This document shows, one piece after another, positions 16,796 through 26,163 of a DNA stretch of 64,000 nt. Every line of letters starts with the position of its first letter. Within the stretch, counting starts at the first letter, position 1. Source of the DNA: CAVTRI01 sp963737075 (GTDB lineage: Bacteria; Actinomycetota; Acidimicrobiia; Acidimicrobiales; Palsa-688); the NCBI GenBank assembly GCA_963737075.1, contig CAVTRI010000001.1:1426001-1490000 (forward strand), in the 5' to 3' direction. A model generated the notes under the pieces. That model was given only the letters and a program-made list of their open reading frames with translations, was not told the DNA's origin and did not search any database. Position numbers and translations under genes: made by a program.

Positions 16796-18425
16796 GTTCC
16801 TCGACGGGCATGAGGCGAGGCACCCGACCCTCGGCGCGAGCCATGGCCGCCCCCACGAGCCCGCCGAACAGCGGGTGGGCCCGGTCCGGGCGGCTCTTGA
16901 ACTCTGGATGTGCCTGGGTCCCCACCCAGAACGGATGGCCGGGAAGCTCGATGAACTCGACCAGCCGGTCGTCGGGGGAGGTGCCCGAGCAGCACAGGCC
17001 TCGCTCCTCCAGACGGCTGCGGTAGCGCGGGTTGACCTCGAAGCGGTGACGGTGCCGCTCGTACACCACTTCCTGTCCGTACAGCCGGGAGACGGTCGAG
17101 CCGGAGATAAGCCGGGCCGGGTAGGCCCCGAGGCGCATCGTGCCGCCCTTGTCGACGACGTCGCGCTGGTCGTCGAGCAGGTCGATCACCAGGTACGGCG
17201 ACGACGGGTCGCACTCTCGGGTGTTGGCTCCCGTCAGCCCGGCAACGTTGCGGGCGAACTCGACGACCATCACCTGCAGACCGAGACACAGCCCGAGGCA
17301 GGGAATGCCGTGCTCGCGCGCGTAGCCGGCAGCCGAAATCTTGCCTTCGACGCCGCGCTCGCCGAACCCGCCTGGGATGACAATCCCGTCAAGGTCGCGC
17401 AGCCGTCCATCGGCCAGCAGTCCCTCGACCTCCTCGGCCTGGATCCACTCCAGGTCGATGCGCGCCCCGTGCTCGTAACCGCCATGGCGCAGCGCCTCCA
17501 CGACCGACAGGTAGGCGTCGGGCAGGTTGACGTACTTGCCGATCAATCCGATTTTGACGGGCTCGGTGGCCGCCTCCACCCGGGCCACGAGCCGCTCCCA
17601 CGGCGCCAGGTCGAGCGGGTGGCCTCCGAGTTGAAGCAGCCGGCATACGTAGTCGTCGAGCCCCTCCTCGTGGAGCGCGACGGGGATCTCGTACAGGTTT
17701 GGGGCGTCGACGCACGAGACCACCGCTTCAACTGGGACGTCGCACAGGAGGGAGATTTTCCGCTTGAGGCCGGCCGAGATGCTGCGATCACTCCGGCAGA
17801 TGATGACATCGGGCTGGACGCCCCGGCTGCGCAAATCGGTAACCGAGTGCTGGGTGGGCTTGGTCTTCTGTTCACCGGACGGCCCGAGATACGGCACCAG
17901 CGTGACGTGCATGTAGCAGACACTGTCCCGCCCGACGTCCTTGCGAAACTGCCGAATCGCCTCCAGAAACGGCAGGATCTCGATGTCGCCTACCGTTCCC
18001 CCGATCTCGGTGATGACGACGTCAACATCGTCGGACGCCAGTCGGGTGATCCGGTCCTTGATCTCGTCGGTGATGTGGGGAATCACCTGGACGGTCCGTC
18101 CGAGGAAGTCTCCGCGCCGTTCTTTGGCGATGACGCTCTGGTAGATCGAACCCGTCGTGGCGTTGGAGTCCCGGTGCAGGTGCTCGTCGATAAAACGCTC
18201 ATAGTGCCCGAGGTCCAGGTCGGTCTCCCCGCCGTCGTCGGTGACGAAGACCTCACCGTGCTCAAAGGGGTTCATCGTCCCCGGATCCACATTGATGTAG
18301 GGGTCCAGCTTCTGCATGGTTACTCGCAGCCCCCGGCTTTTCAGCAACCGGCCCAGCGACGACGCGGTGAGGCCTTTGCCGAGGGAACTGGCCACGCCAC
18401 CGGTGACGAAGATGTGCTTCGCCAA
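16770..18425 (-). CDS. pyrG: CTP synthase
   Basis: 551 aa, full length. The N-terminal synthetase domain opens with FVTGGVASSLGKGLTASSLG and carries MNPFEHGEVFVTDDGGETDLDLG. The C-terminal glutaminase domain has GGFGERGVEGK and the nucleophile Cys in CLGLCLGLQ, with the catalytic His/Glu in QAHPEFKSRP. It converts UTP to CTP using glutamine. It follows recN by about 90 bp and precedes the NUDIX gene. Confidence 0.96.
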   Translation of the reverse strand: MAKHIFVTGGVASSLGKGLTASSLGRLLKSRGLRVTMQKLDPYINVDPGTMNPFEHGEVFVTDDGGETDLDLGHYERFIDEHLHRDSNATTGSIYQSVIAKERRGDFLGRTVQVIPHITDEIKDRITRLASDDVDVVITEIGGTVGDIEILPFLEAIRQFRKDVGRDSVCYMHVTLVPYLGPSGEQKTKPTQHSVTDLRSRGVQPDVIICRSDRSISAGLKRKISLLCDVPVEAVVSCVDAPNLYEIPVALHEEGLDDYVCRLLQLGGHPLDLAPWERLVARVEAATEPVKIGLIGKYVNLPDAYLSVVEALRHGGYEHGARIDLEWIQAEEVEGLLADGRLRDLDGIVIPGGFGERGVEGKISAAGYAREHGIPCLGLCLGLQVMVVEFARNVAGLTGANTRECDPSSPYLVIDLLDDQRDVVDKGGTMRLGAYPARLISGSTVSRLYGQEVVYERHRHRFEVNPRYRSRLEERGLCCSGTSPDDRLVEFIELPGHPFWVGTQAHPEFKSRPDRAHPLFGGLVGAAMARAEGRVPRLMPVEELVGVPQAR

Positions 18426-18516
18426 ATCTCCTCCAGCTCTCGGTCGACACGCGGTCGGCCGGACCGGTCCTCCGCCGTTCCGTCGGAGCGGCGACGCTCC
18501 GGTCGGCCGTCAAAGC

Positions 18517-20184
18517 CTATCTTGCCCGGCTGGGCTTTCCGGTGGACCTTCTGCGGGGGTAACCCCGTCCGGGTTGGGACTCGAGCAGTTCGGCGGCGTG
18601 GCGGCGGGCGGTCACGCTGTCAGGTTGGCCGGAGAGCATTCGAGACAGCTCCACCACGCGGGCCTCGCCGGCGACCAATTCCGCAAATGCCGTCGTCCGT
18701 CCGCCCGACACATTCTTGCGCATGACGACCTGGGCATCAGCGCACGCCGCCACCTGCGCCAGATGCGTCACCACGACCACTTGGTGGCGGTGGGCGACCG
18801 CGGCCAGGGCGCGGCCGACGGCGGCAGCCGCCTCGCCGCCCACCCCGGCGTCGACTTCGTCGAAGATCAACGTCTTCGGGTGTTCGCCGGTTCCGGCCGG
18901 CTCGACCCCCGACAGCACCAGGCGGACGGCGAGCATGGTGCGCGCCAGCTCGCCGCCGGAGGCCACCTTGCGCAGGGGAAGCAGCGGTTCGCCCGGGTTG
19001 GCGCCCAGCATCCACGTCACCGGATCTCCTGCCGGGCCGTCACCAACGTCGACCTCGAACCGTGCGTGCGGCATGGCCAGCCCATGCAGCTGCGCCTGGA
19101 CCGCGGCGGAGAATGGCCCGGCAGCGATCCGCCGGTCGCGGCGGACGCGTTCTTCGGCGGCGGCGACGTCGGTGGCCGCATTTGAGCGGGCCTGCTCGAG
19201 CCGAGCGGCCCGCTCGTCGTTCGCGGCCAATTGCTCGGCTCGGCGGCAAGCGTCGTCCCGGTACGCCAGGACCTCGGTCAACGTCTCGCCGTACTTGCGG
19301 CGCAGCTCACTGAGCGCCCGCAACCGGGCGCCGACCTCAGCCAGCCGGATCGGGTCGTCCTCGAGTGACTCCGCCTCCTCGCGAGCGTGGCGGGCGGCGT
19401 CGGCCACCTCCTCCTCCAGCGAGCGGAGCCGGTCTCGCAGGCCGTCTAGCGACGACCCGCCCGGCAGCATGCTCACCGCGTCGCCCAACCGGTCGACAGC
19501 GCCGCCATCGCCGGCCAGCGCCTCGTAAGCCGCCGCGGCAGCGTCGCGCAACGCGGTGGCGGCTGCGAGGCGGTCCTGTTCGGCCAGGAGACGCGTCTCC
19601 TCGTCGGGCTCGTCGATGCCGGCCCGATCGAGCTCATCGATTTGAAAGCGCAGCAGGTCCAGCTCCCGAACGCGGGCCCGGGGATCGCCGCCGATCGCCG
19701 CCAGGTCGGCCTCGACCTGGCGGAGCCGGGCGCGCGCCGCCGTTACCGAGGACATGTCTATCCCGCCCGCCATGTCCAACGCGTCCCGCTGGGCGGCCGG
19801 CGCCAGTAGGGACTGGTGGGCGTGCTGGCCGTGCAAATCGACCAGCGGGCCGCCCGCGTCCGCCAACGCCGACGTGGACGCCATCCGGCCCTCGATGTAG
19901 GCCCGGGCCCGCCCGTCGGCGGGCAGGACGCGGGCCAGCACCACCTCGCACTCGCGGCCGTCGTCGTCCTCGCTGAGAAAGCGGCCTTCCACGGCGGCCC
20001 CATCCGCCCCCGGGCGGACCATCACGGGATCCGACCGGCCGCCCAGCAGCAGCTCGATCGCCTCCACCACCAGCGTTTTGCCCGCCCCCGTCTCACCCGT
20101 CAACGCGGTCATGCCCGGGCCGAGCAGCAGGCTGAGGTCGTCGATCACGCCCAGTTGGCGGGCGCGCAGCTCAGCGAGCATCAA
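18517..20184 (-). CDS. recN: DNA repair protein RecN
   Basis: 555 aa SMC-like ATPase. The N-terminus holds the Walker A TALTGETGAGKTLVVEAIELL, the middle is an Ala/Arg/Glu-rich coiled coil, and the C-terminus has the ABC signature SGGELARTMLA and Walker B KTLIFDEVDAGVGG. RecN acts early in double-strand break repair. It overlaps nadK by 4 bp; nadK-recN coupling is widespread. No SOS box can be expected here because the gene is internal to an operon. Confidence 0.94.
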   Translation of the reverse strand: MMLAELRARQLGVIDDLSLLLGPGMTALTGETGAGKTLVVEAIELLLGGRSDPVMVRPGADGAAVEGRFLSEDDDGRECEVVLARVLPADGRARAYIEGRMASTSALADAGGPLVDLHGQHAHQSLLAPAAQRDALDMAGGIDMSSVTAARARLRQVEADLAAIGGDPRARVRELDLLRFQIDELDRAGIDEPDEETRLLAEQDRLAAATALRDAAAAAYEALAGDGGAVDRLGDAVSMLPGGSSLDGLRDRLRSLEEEVADAARHAREEAESLEDDPIRLAEVGARLRALSELRRKYGETLTEVLAYRDDACRRAEQLAANDERAARLEQARSNAATDVAAAEERVRRDRRIAAGPFSAAVQAQLHGLAMPHARFEVDVGDGPAGDPVTWMLGANPGEPLLPLRKVASGGELARTMLAVRLVLSGVEPAGTGEHPKTLIFDEVDAGVGGEAAAAVGRALAAVAHRHQVVVVTHLAQVAACADAQVVMRKNVSGGRTTAFAELVAGEARVVELSRMLSGQPDSVTARRHAAELLESQPGRGYPRRRSTGKPSRAR

Positions 20185-21017
20185 CGGTCCGCCAGGTTGA
20201 ACTTCGCCTTCAGGATGTGGTGGAAGTCCCGCTCGCCGAAGCTGACGAGCAGCGCGTCGGCCTCGCCTTGCTTGCAGGTCAGCGTGTGGTCGGGCGGCAA
20301 CACGACGGTGAGCCGACCGTCGACGACGACGTCAGCCGGCTGGCCGGCGAAGGGAGTGACCGCCACTTCCTCATCCGCGTCGAGGACCAGTGAGCGGTCG
20401 AACAGCATGTGGGCGGCGACGGGCGTCACGATCTGCACCCGGGCCCGCGGCGAGACGATGGGTCCCCGCGCCGAGAAGTTGTATGCCGTGGAGCCGGTAG
20501 GGGTCGCGATGATCAACGAGTCCGCGGCCAGGCTGAGAAAGTCGGCGCCGTTGACGGCCAACACGGCTCTCACTGTGTGCTGGCCGACCGGCCGCTGGAG
20601 CACCACGTCGTTGAGGGCGCTGACGTGCAGCGTTGCCGCCCCCTGTGGCGGCCGCACGGTGACGTCGAGGGTCATGCGGGCGTCCAGGCGGTAGTCGCCG
20701 GCGAGGAACGCCGTCAGGGCTTCCCGCAGGCCGGCCGGCTCCACGGTCGTCAGGTAGCCGAGATGCCCGACGTTGACGCCGAGCACCGGCACCTTGGCCG
20801 GAACGACCAGATCGACGGTACGCAGCATGGTGCCGTCACCACCGAGGCTCACGGCCAGATCCAGGTCGGCGACAGAGGGGTCGAAACCGTCTCCCCGGGG
20901 GCGGCGTTCGAGCTCCCAGGCGTCATGGCCTTCGGAATGCAGCCACTCGATCGTGCGCGCCGCGAGCTCAGACGCCGGAGGCCGCTGATGATGGATGACG
21001 AACGCGATCCGTGCCAC
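20181..21017 (-). CDS. nadK: NAD kinase
   Basis: 278 aa. LAVSLGGDGTMLRT contains the GGDG motif, NVGHLGYL is the second NAD kinase signature, and TPTGSTAYNFSARGPI the third. It phosphorylates NAD to NADP. The start is a GTG at 21017, just before ARIAFVIHHQRP; the longer open frame is shadow coding over tlyA. It lies 5 bp after tlyA. Confidence 0.93.
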   Translation of the reverse strand: MARIAFVIHHQRPPASELAARTIEWLHSEGHDAWELERRPRGDGFDPSVADLDLAVSLGGDGTMLRTVDLVVPAKVPVLGVNVGHLGYLTTVEPAGLREALTAFLAGDYRLDARMTLDVTVRPPQGAATLHVSALNDVVLQRPVGQHTVRAVLAVNGADFLSLAADSLIIATPTGSTAYNFSARGPIVSPRARVQIVTPVAAHMLFDRSLVLDADEEVAVTPFAGQPADVVVDGRLTVVLPPDHTLTCKQGEADALLVSFGERDFHHILKAKFNLADR

Positions 21018-21022
21018 GAGTC

Positions 21023-21832
21023 CTAGCCCTTCCCTTCGGCGATGACTGCGGGGATATCGACGCGGGCCGCCAGCGGTATGGGTGGCGCAGGAACGACGCA
21101 CAGGTGGGCGAGGAACTCGACGTTGCCGTCGGCGCCTCGCAACGGCGAGACCATGAGGCCCATCATGGTCGAGCCGGCCGCTTCCAGCGCGGAGCCCGCG
21201 TCCTCCGCTGCGGCTGCCCACAGGTTGGGGTCCCGGATCACGCCCCTCCCGCGAGCGGCGTCGCGTCGGCCCACTTCGAATTGGGGCTTGACCAGTACCA
21301 CCACGGTCCCGCCGCGTGACACGAGGGACACCAGGGGCGGGGCCACGGTGCGCAGGGAGATGAACGACAGGTCGGCGACCGCGACGTCGAAAGGGGCGTC
21401 GGCGAGGTCCTGCCACGTCACCGACCGCAGATTGGTGCGCTCTACGTTGGTGACCCTCGGGTCGGCCGCCAGGCGCTCGTGCAGCTGACCCCGCCCGACG
21501 TCGATGGCGGTGACGTGAGCCACCCCCCGCTGCAGCAGGCAGTCGGTAAACCCGCCGGTGGACGCCCCGGCGTCGACGGCCTGGGCGCCGCGGACATCGA
21601 TGCGGAAGCGCTCCAATGCCGCGTCCAGCTTCTCACCGCCTCGGCTGACAAAGCGGCCCCGTCCGCCCGTGACCACGATGGGGTCGCCGGGGAGCACCTG
21701 TCGTGCGGGCTGGTCGGCGAGAGCCCCGCCGACCAGCACCCGGCAGGCGGCGATCAGCTCGTGCGCCTGGGTGCGGCTGGCGACGAGACCGCGCCGCACC
21801 AACTCGGCATCGAGGCGGCGGCGCCGGTTCAG
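21023..21832 (-). CDS. tlyA: TlyA family rRNA 2'-O-methyltransferase, probable CTG start
   Basis: About 269 aa. An N-terminal S4 domain (RRRLDAELVRRGLVASRTQAHELI) precedes an FtsJ-type methyltransferase domain with VDAGASTGGFTDCLLQ and VKPQFEVGR. TlyA methylates 16S and 23S cytidines and affects capreomycin susceptibility in mycobacteria. The conserved RRLDAELVRRG block extends upstream of the first TTG (21802). The only start covering it is a CTG at 21832 that overlaps the previous stop as CTGA, and it gives the same length as M. tuberculosis TlyA. Confidence 0.88.
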   Translation of the reverse strand: MNRRRRLDAELVRRGLVASRTQAHELIAACRVLVGGALADQPARQVLPGDPIVVTGGRGRFVSRGGEKLDAALERFRIDVRGAQAVDAGASTGGFTDCLLQRGVAHVTAIDVGRGQLHERLAADPRVTNVERTNLRSVTWQDLADAPFDVAVADLSFISLRTVAPPLVSLVSRGGTVVVLVKPQFEVGRRDAARGRGVIRDPNLWAAAAEDAGSALEAAGSTMMGLMVSPLRGADGNVEFLAHLCVVPAPPIPLAARVDIPAVIAEGKG

Positions 21833-22290
21833 GCCCGACCCGGGGCCTTCTTGGCCGCGGCCTTTTTCGCAGGGGTCTTTTTCGTCGCCGCCTTCTTCGA
21901 GCCCGCGGCCTTCTTCGAACCCGCGGCCTTCTTCGAACCCGCGGCCTTCTTTGAGCCAGCCGCTTTCTTCGCCGCCGATGCCTTCCTCGCGGCGGGCGGC
22001 GCGGTCCGCAGCCGGTGCTCGAGATCGGCGAGGTCCTTCTTGGTGGCGAAGCTCCTTAGCGAAAGCTGTTGGACCTGGTGGGCGGTTTCGGTGCGAATGA
22101 GTTCGAGGACATGCTCGGTGCCTCTGCGGCCCCCCGCGACGAGCTCTTCAAAGATGTCCTGCGCCTGCTTCTGGGTGGCCTCGCTGGCGCGGGACAGCTC
22201 CCGCACGAAGTCCGCGGCTCGCTCGCGCAGGGCATCCATCAGCTCCTGTCCCGCTTCGGTGTAACGGGTCAACCGGTCTTCGTCAGCCAT
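21829..22290 (-). CDS. Phasin-like helical protein with Lys/Ala repeat tail
   Basis: 153 aa from the ATG at 22290. Residues 1-95 are helical and charged, resembling phasin/PhaF-like proteins. From about residue 100 the chain is a histone-H1-like tail built of repeated AAGSKK and AAKK units, expected to bind DNA or another polyanion. The tail repeats are exact at DNA level over several units (21890-21960). It is coupled to tlyA. Function is unknown; a nucleoid-associated role is inferred from the tail only. Confidence 0.7.
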   Translation of the reverse strand: MADEDRLTRYTEAGQELMDALRERAADFVRELSRASEATQKQAQDIFEELVAGGRRGTEHVLELIRTETAHQVQQLSLRSFATKKDLADLEHRLRTAPPAARKASAAKKAAGSKKAAGSKKAAGSKKAAGSKKAATKKTPAKKAAAKKAPGRA

Positions 22291-22323
22291 TTGCACACGG
22301 TAGCGCCGTGCCCGGCCGTCATC

Positions 22324-23076
22324 TCAGCCGGTGAGCATCCGGTCCACCACCTCGGCCAGGTTGGCACCGACCACCGACGGCTTCGGCTGCACCGGCAAGT
22401 CGCTCTGCTTGGTCACGCCGGACAGGACCAAGGCGAACGGGGCGTCGAGGGCGGAGGCGAACGCACCGTCGGTGTCTGGCCGGTCCCCCACCACCACCGA
22501 CGGCACACCGAAGCGGTCCCGGACCAGCTGCGCGGCCGGAGCGTCGGGCTTGCCGGCCACCTCCGCCCTGCGCCCAGCGGCCACCTCGAGGAACGCCACC
22601 AGCGCGCCGGCTCCGGGCACCAGGCCGTTACCAGTCGGAAACGTGGCGTCGGTGTTGGTAGCGATGAAACGGGCCCCGGATCGGATGGCAGTCGCTGCTC
22701 GCGCCAGCTCGTCGTAGTCGAGCCGAACACTGCGGCCGACCACGATGGCAGCGGGCGAGGCCGACGAGTCGACCAGCTGCAGGCCGCGCTCCCGCAAGGC
22801 CTCGTTGAGGCCCTCGTCGCCCACCATGGCTACCGAGGTCCCCGGCGCGAGCAGTGACGCGGCCGCCTGGCCCGATGTGGCGAGCTCGTCGCCTTTCACC
22901 TCCACGCCAACCTTGGCGAGCATCCCCGCGTACTCCGCCACCGTGGGGCCCGAGTTGTTGGTGACGAACACCACCCGCTCCCCGGCGTGACGCAAACGGG
23001 CGATGGCTTCCGGCGAACCGGGGATGGCCTTGCCGGCCAGCCACACCACGCCGTCGAGGTCGAGGATCCACACCAT
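22324..23076 (-). CDS. HAD-IIA family phosphatase (NagD-like)
   Basis: 250 aa from the ATG at 23076. HAD motif I is ILDLDGVVWLAGKAIPGS, motif II FVTNNSGPT, and the late motif GDRPDTDGAFASALDAP. The IIA cap places it with NagD, PGP-type phosphatases and M. tuberculosis Rv1692 (a glycerol-3-phosphate phosphatase), which occupies the same position next to tlyA. The substrate assignment is by synteny only. It is divergent from the DUF1015 gene with a 27-bp gap. Confidence 0.85.
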   Translation of the reverse strand: MVWILDLDGVVWLAGKAIPGSPEAIARLRHAGERVVFVTNNSGPTVAEYAGMLAKVGVEVKGDELATSGQAAASLLAPGTSVAMVGDEGLNEALRERGLQLVDSSASPAAIVVGRSVRLDYDELARAATAIRSGARFIATNTDATFPTGNGLVPGAGALVAFLEVAAGRRAEVAGKPDAPAAQLVRDRFGVPSVVVGDRPDTDGAFASALDAPFALVLSGVTKQSDLPVQPKPSVVGANLAEVVDRMLTG

Positions 23077-23103
23077 GCCCAGCAGTCTGCTACCAAGAGC
23101 CCC

Positions 23104-24303
23104 GTGCCCCGATTCGACCCGTTTCCCGGCCTGCGCTACTCGCGGTCCCACGTTGCCAGCCTGGACGCCGTCGTGTGCCCTCCCTACGACGTGATCTCCG
23201 AAGCCGAGCGGGACACATTGGAGCAGCGCAGCCCCACCAACATCGTCCGGCTCGAGCTACCCGCCGACGACGGGAACGGCGACCGCTACCAGGCGGCCGC
23301 CCGGCTGCTGAGCGCATGGCGCGACGGTGGCGTGCTGCGGCGCGACCACGAGCCGGCTTTCTACGGGCATCGCATGACCTTCAAAGATGAGACCGGCGCG
23401 AACCGACAGTCGGTGGGCGTCATCGGCGCCCTCGGGCTCGAACCGCCGGGCCAGAGCATCCTCCCTCACGAGGAGACCACTCCCAAGGCCAAGTCCGACC
23501 GCCTGCTGCTCCTGCGGGCCACGCGGGCCAACCTGTCGCCCATCTGGGCCCTCACCCCCGCCTCCGGGCTGGCGGCGCTGTGTGATCCCCCGGATCACCC
23601 CGCGGAGCACGCGATCGACAACGAGCACGTTCGCCACGAATGTTGGCCTATCACCGGTGCCGCCCAGGTCGCGGCCATCTCCGAACTGGTTGGCGGCCAG
23701 CCGGCGCTGATCGCGGACGGCCATCACCGCTACGAAACCGCGCTGGCCTACCAGGCCGAAAGCCGGCAGGCGGGGCTCGGCATCGGTGACCACGACGCCG
23801 TCATGGCGCTCGTGGTGGAGCTCTCAGAAGAGCACCTCACCGTGCGGGCCATCCACCGGCTGCTCACCGGCCTGCCGCCCGGTTTCGACCTCGCCGACGC
23901 CCTCGGTCAGTGGTTCGACCTCGCGCCGACGGAGCCGCCGGATCGGACCATCACTGCTCGCATGGCGGCCGCGGGCGCGCTCGCGGTCGTGACCGCCGCC
24001 GGAACGTGGCTGGCCAAGCCGGGATCGAAGGTTTTCGCGGATGCGACCCATGACCTCGACAGCAGCCGCCTCGACGTGGCGCTCTCCGGGCTCCCCCGGC
24101 ATGAGGTCGCCTACCAGCACGGGTGGGACCGCTGCCTGGCCGCTGTGCGCAGCGGCGAAGCCGATGCCGCGGTCCTGCTGCGCCCGGCCACGGTCGACCA
24201 GATCGCCGCTATCAGCCGCGGCGGGATGCGGATGCCGCCGAAGACCACGTTTTTCTGGCCCAAGCCGCGTACAGGGATGGTGGTTCGGGAGCTGATCGAC
24301 TAG
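23104..24303 (+). CDS. DUF1015 family protein
   Basis: 399 aa from a GTG at 23104, where family similarity begins (PRFDPFPGLRYS). Typical DUF1015 blocks are VVCPPYDVISEAER, NIVRLELP, ILPHEETTPKAKSDR and LIADGHHRYETALAY. The molecular function is not known. The stop codon lies in the palindrome CTAG (24300-24303), which is also the stop of the convergent hydrolase gene. Confidence 0.85.
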   Translation: MPRFDPFPGLRYSRSHVASLDAVVCPPYDVISEAERDTLEQRSPTNIVRLELPADDGNGDRYQAAARLLSAWRDGGVLRRDHEPAFYGHRMTFKDETGANRQSVGVIGALGLEPPGQSILPHEETTPKAKSDRLLLLRATRANLSPIWALTPASGLAALCDPPDHPAEHAIDNEHVRHECWPITGAAQVAAISELVGGQPALIADGHHRYETALAYQAESRQAGLGIGDHDAVMALVVELSEEHLTVRAIHRLLTGLPPGFDLADALGQWFDLAPTEPPDRTITARMAAAGALAVVTAAGTWLAKPGSKVFADATHDLDSSRLDVALSGLPRHEVAYQHGWDRCLAAVRSGEADAAVLLRPATVDQIAAISRGGMRMPPKTTFFWPKPRTGMVVRELID

Positions 24304-26108
24304 CCGACAACCGGCAAGTCCAGCACCTGGCCGGTGTTGCCGGTGGTGACCGCCACCGGGCGGGGAACCAGGCCGCCGCGGTAGTTGATGTCCCCGCCGG
24401 ACAACATGAGCTCGATCCGGTGCCCGGCGGCGAAGCGGTGGACGATCGCGGGCAGCGTGATCGTCACCGGCCGGTTGGTGTTCGCCACCCGGGCGGGCGC
24501 GACAAGCCCGTTCACAAGCGACGCCTTTCCGCCGGGGTTGACGTCGTAGATCTTGGCGAACACCACCACCATGCCGGCGGGCCCTGCCCGATGCGACAGC
24601 CACGTCGTGGGCGCGAGCAGCTGCACACGCAGCATCGGCTCGCCGGCGACGTCGACGTGTTGGGGAAGCGGCGCTGTCTTCCAGGCCGCACGGGTTCCGG
24701 GAAGGTTGGTGTCGGGGAAACGGCCGACGCCCGATGCGCCGCCCAGGGCGTCGATCGACGACGTGCCAGCCGGCAGCCCCGCCGGCATGGTCGTGAACGC
24801 CTGCCTCCCATCCGTCACCTGACTGGCGTCGGCCACGAGCGCGCCGCCCCCGGACAGGTACCACGGGGTGGTGGTGCCCACCGGATAGGCCGCGGCCGTC
24901 GCGTATGCAGGGGTGGCGATCCCGTGGTACTCGACCCAGTCGCGGAAGTACGCGAAGCCCGGCCCGGTGCTGACGCGCTCGTGCTTCAGGTAGTGGTCGA
25001 GCCATGCCAGGATGCGAGCGGTCTCGTACTGCGTCGCCGGGTCCGGGTGATTGAGGTCGATCTCGCCGGGTGCGGGGCGCAGACTGGAGTGGCCCCACGA
25101 CTGCCAGATCATGCTCACCGGCGTTCCTTGCGCGCGCAGGGCTTGATACGTTGCGACCGCCTCGTTGAGGTTGAAGATCGTGTCGTCTTCGCCCTGCAAC
25201 AGCATCGTCGGGATGCGGACGCGGTCGAGGAACGAGGCGACCGACACTGCGCCCAGCTCGGCGGTTGTGGCGGGATTGGGATAGCCGATGATGCCGGCGT
25301 GCAGCAGGGCGGGGCAGACCCAGCGGGCGAAGTTGGGGCAGCCCTGCAGGCGGGCGCTGTGGCCGGGCGCGTGCTCCAGGCCATTGAGGATCCCGTCGGC
25401 GCTGAACAGGAGCGCCCAATTGATCTTCGTGGCGCCAGGCGTTGTCGGGGAGACCGACCCGGGGGGCAGGTTGGCGTCGTTGGGGGCCAGGCTGTAGGCG
25501 AGGTTGTTCCAGGTGATCAGCGGGACGATCGTGTCGAGGCGGGGATCGAGGTCGGCGGTGGCGAATTGCACCTCGCCCCCGTACGAGCCGCCGATCATCC
25601 CTACCCGTGGGTCGTCGCCATCGGGGTGCCCGGCGTGGTCGGTGGGGTCGTGGATGATGTCGTCCACCCGGACGATCGGGACCGTATGGGCGGCGTCGGC
25701 GAAGGCGATCCCGCCTTGTCCGCCGAGGAAACTGATGAGTTGGCTGGCCGCTTCCCCGTCGTACGCCGGGCTGTCGAGAGTGATCTTGCAACTCGACCCG
25801 CCGAGGCCGAGACCGGAGTAGCTGAGCACGGCGTACCCGTCTGCTGCCAGCACCTCCGCGAGCCCCGTCTGGTCCCGGTAGGAGCCGCCGAACCCGTTGG
25901 TCGTCAGTATGGCCGGCACCCGATGCGCGGGGCCGGCCCCGGCCGGCGTGAACAGCTGGCCCACCACATCACACGTCTCTCTGTGCCCCGAAGGGCCGAC
26001 GTGGACGGCGAAGTGGAGCAGCCGCTCTTGATAGCCCGTGGAGGGGGCTGCCGCGACCGCGGTCCCGGCGATGATCGCCGTCATCGCCGCGATCCGTCCC
26101 CAGCCCAC
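24300..26108 (-). CDS. Exported CocE/X-Pro dipeptidyl-peptidase-like alpha/beta hydrolase
   Basis: 602 aa. An N-terminal hydrophobic segment (AAMTAIIAGTAVAAAP) looks like a signal peptide. The hydrolase core has the nucleophile elbow GMIGGSYGGE, an acid residue in LLQGEDDTIF and a late His in WGHSSLRP. The C-terminal 180 residues form the jelly-roll-like domain of the S15/CocE family. Substrate (peptide or ester) is not predictable. Start is a GTG; an ATG lies 8 codons in. It follows the smaller hydrolase by 55 bp and may share the egtDB transcript. Confidence 0.8.
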   Translation of the reverse strand: MGWGRIAAMTAIIAGTAVAAAPSTGYQERLLHFAVHVGPSGHRETCDVVGQLFTPAGAGPAHRVPAILTTNGFGGSYRDQTGLAEVLAADGYAVLSYSGLGLGGSSCKITLDSPAYDGEAASQLISFLGGQGGIAFADAAHTVPIVRVDDIIHDPTDHAGHPDGDDPRVGMIGGSYGGEVQFATADLDPRLDTIVPLITWNNLAYSLAPNDANLPPGSVSPTTPGATKINWALLFSADGILNGLEHAPGHSARLQGCPNFARWVCPALLHAGIIGYPNPATTAELGAVSVASFLDRVRIPTMLLQGEDDTIFNLNEAVATYQALRAQGTPVSMIWQSWGHSSLRPAPGEIDLNHPDPATQYETARILAWLDHYLKHERVSTGPGFAYFRDWVEYHGIATPAYATAAAYPVGTTTPWYLSGGGALVADASQVTDGRQAFTTMPAGLPAGTSSIDALGGASGVGRFPDTNLPGTRAAWKTAPLPQHVDVAGEPMLRVQLLAPTTWLSHRAGPAGMVVVFAKIYDVNPGGKASLVNGLVAPARVANTNRPVTITLPAIVHRFAAGHRIELMLSGGDINYRGGLVPRPVAVTTGNTGQVLDLPVVG

Positions 26109-26163
26109 GACCGTTGAAGCTACTTAACGGTAGCCTCCGCAGGGGAGCAGCCAGGGGAAAGGC

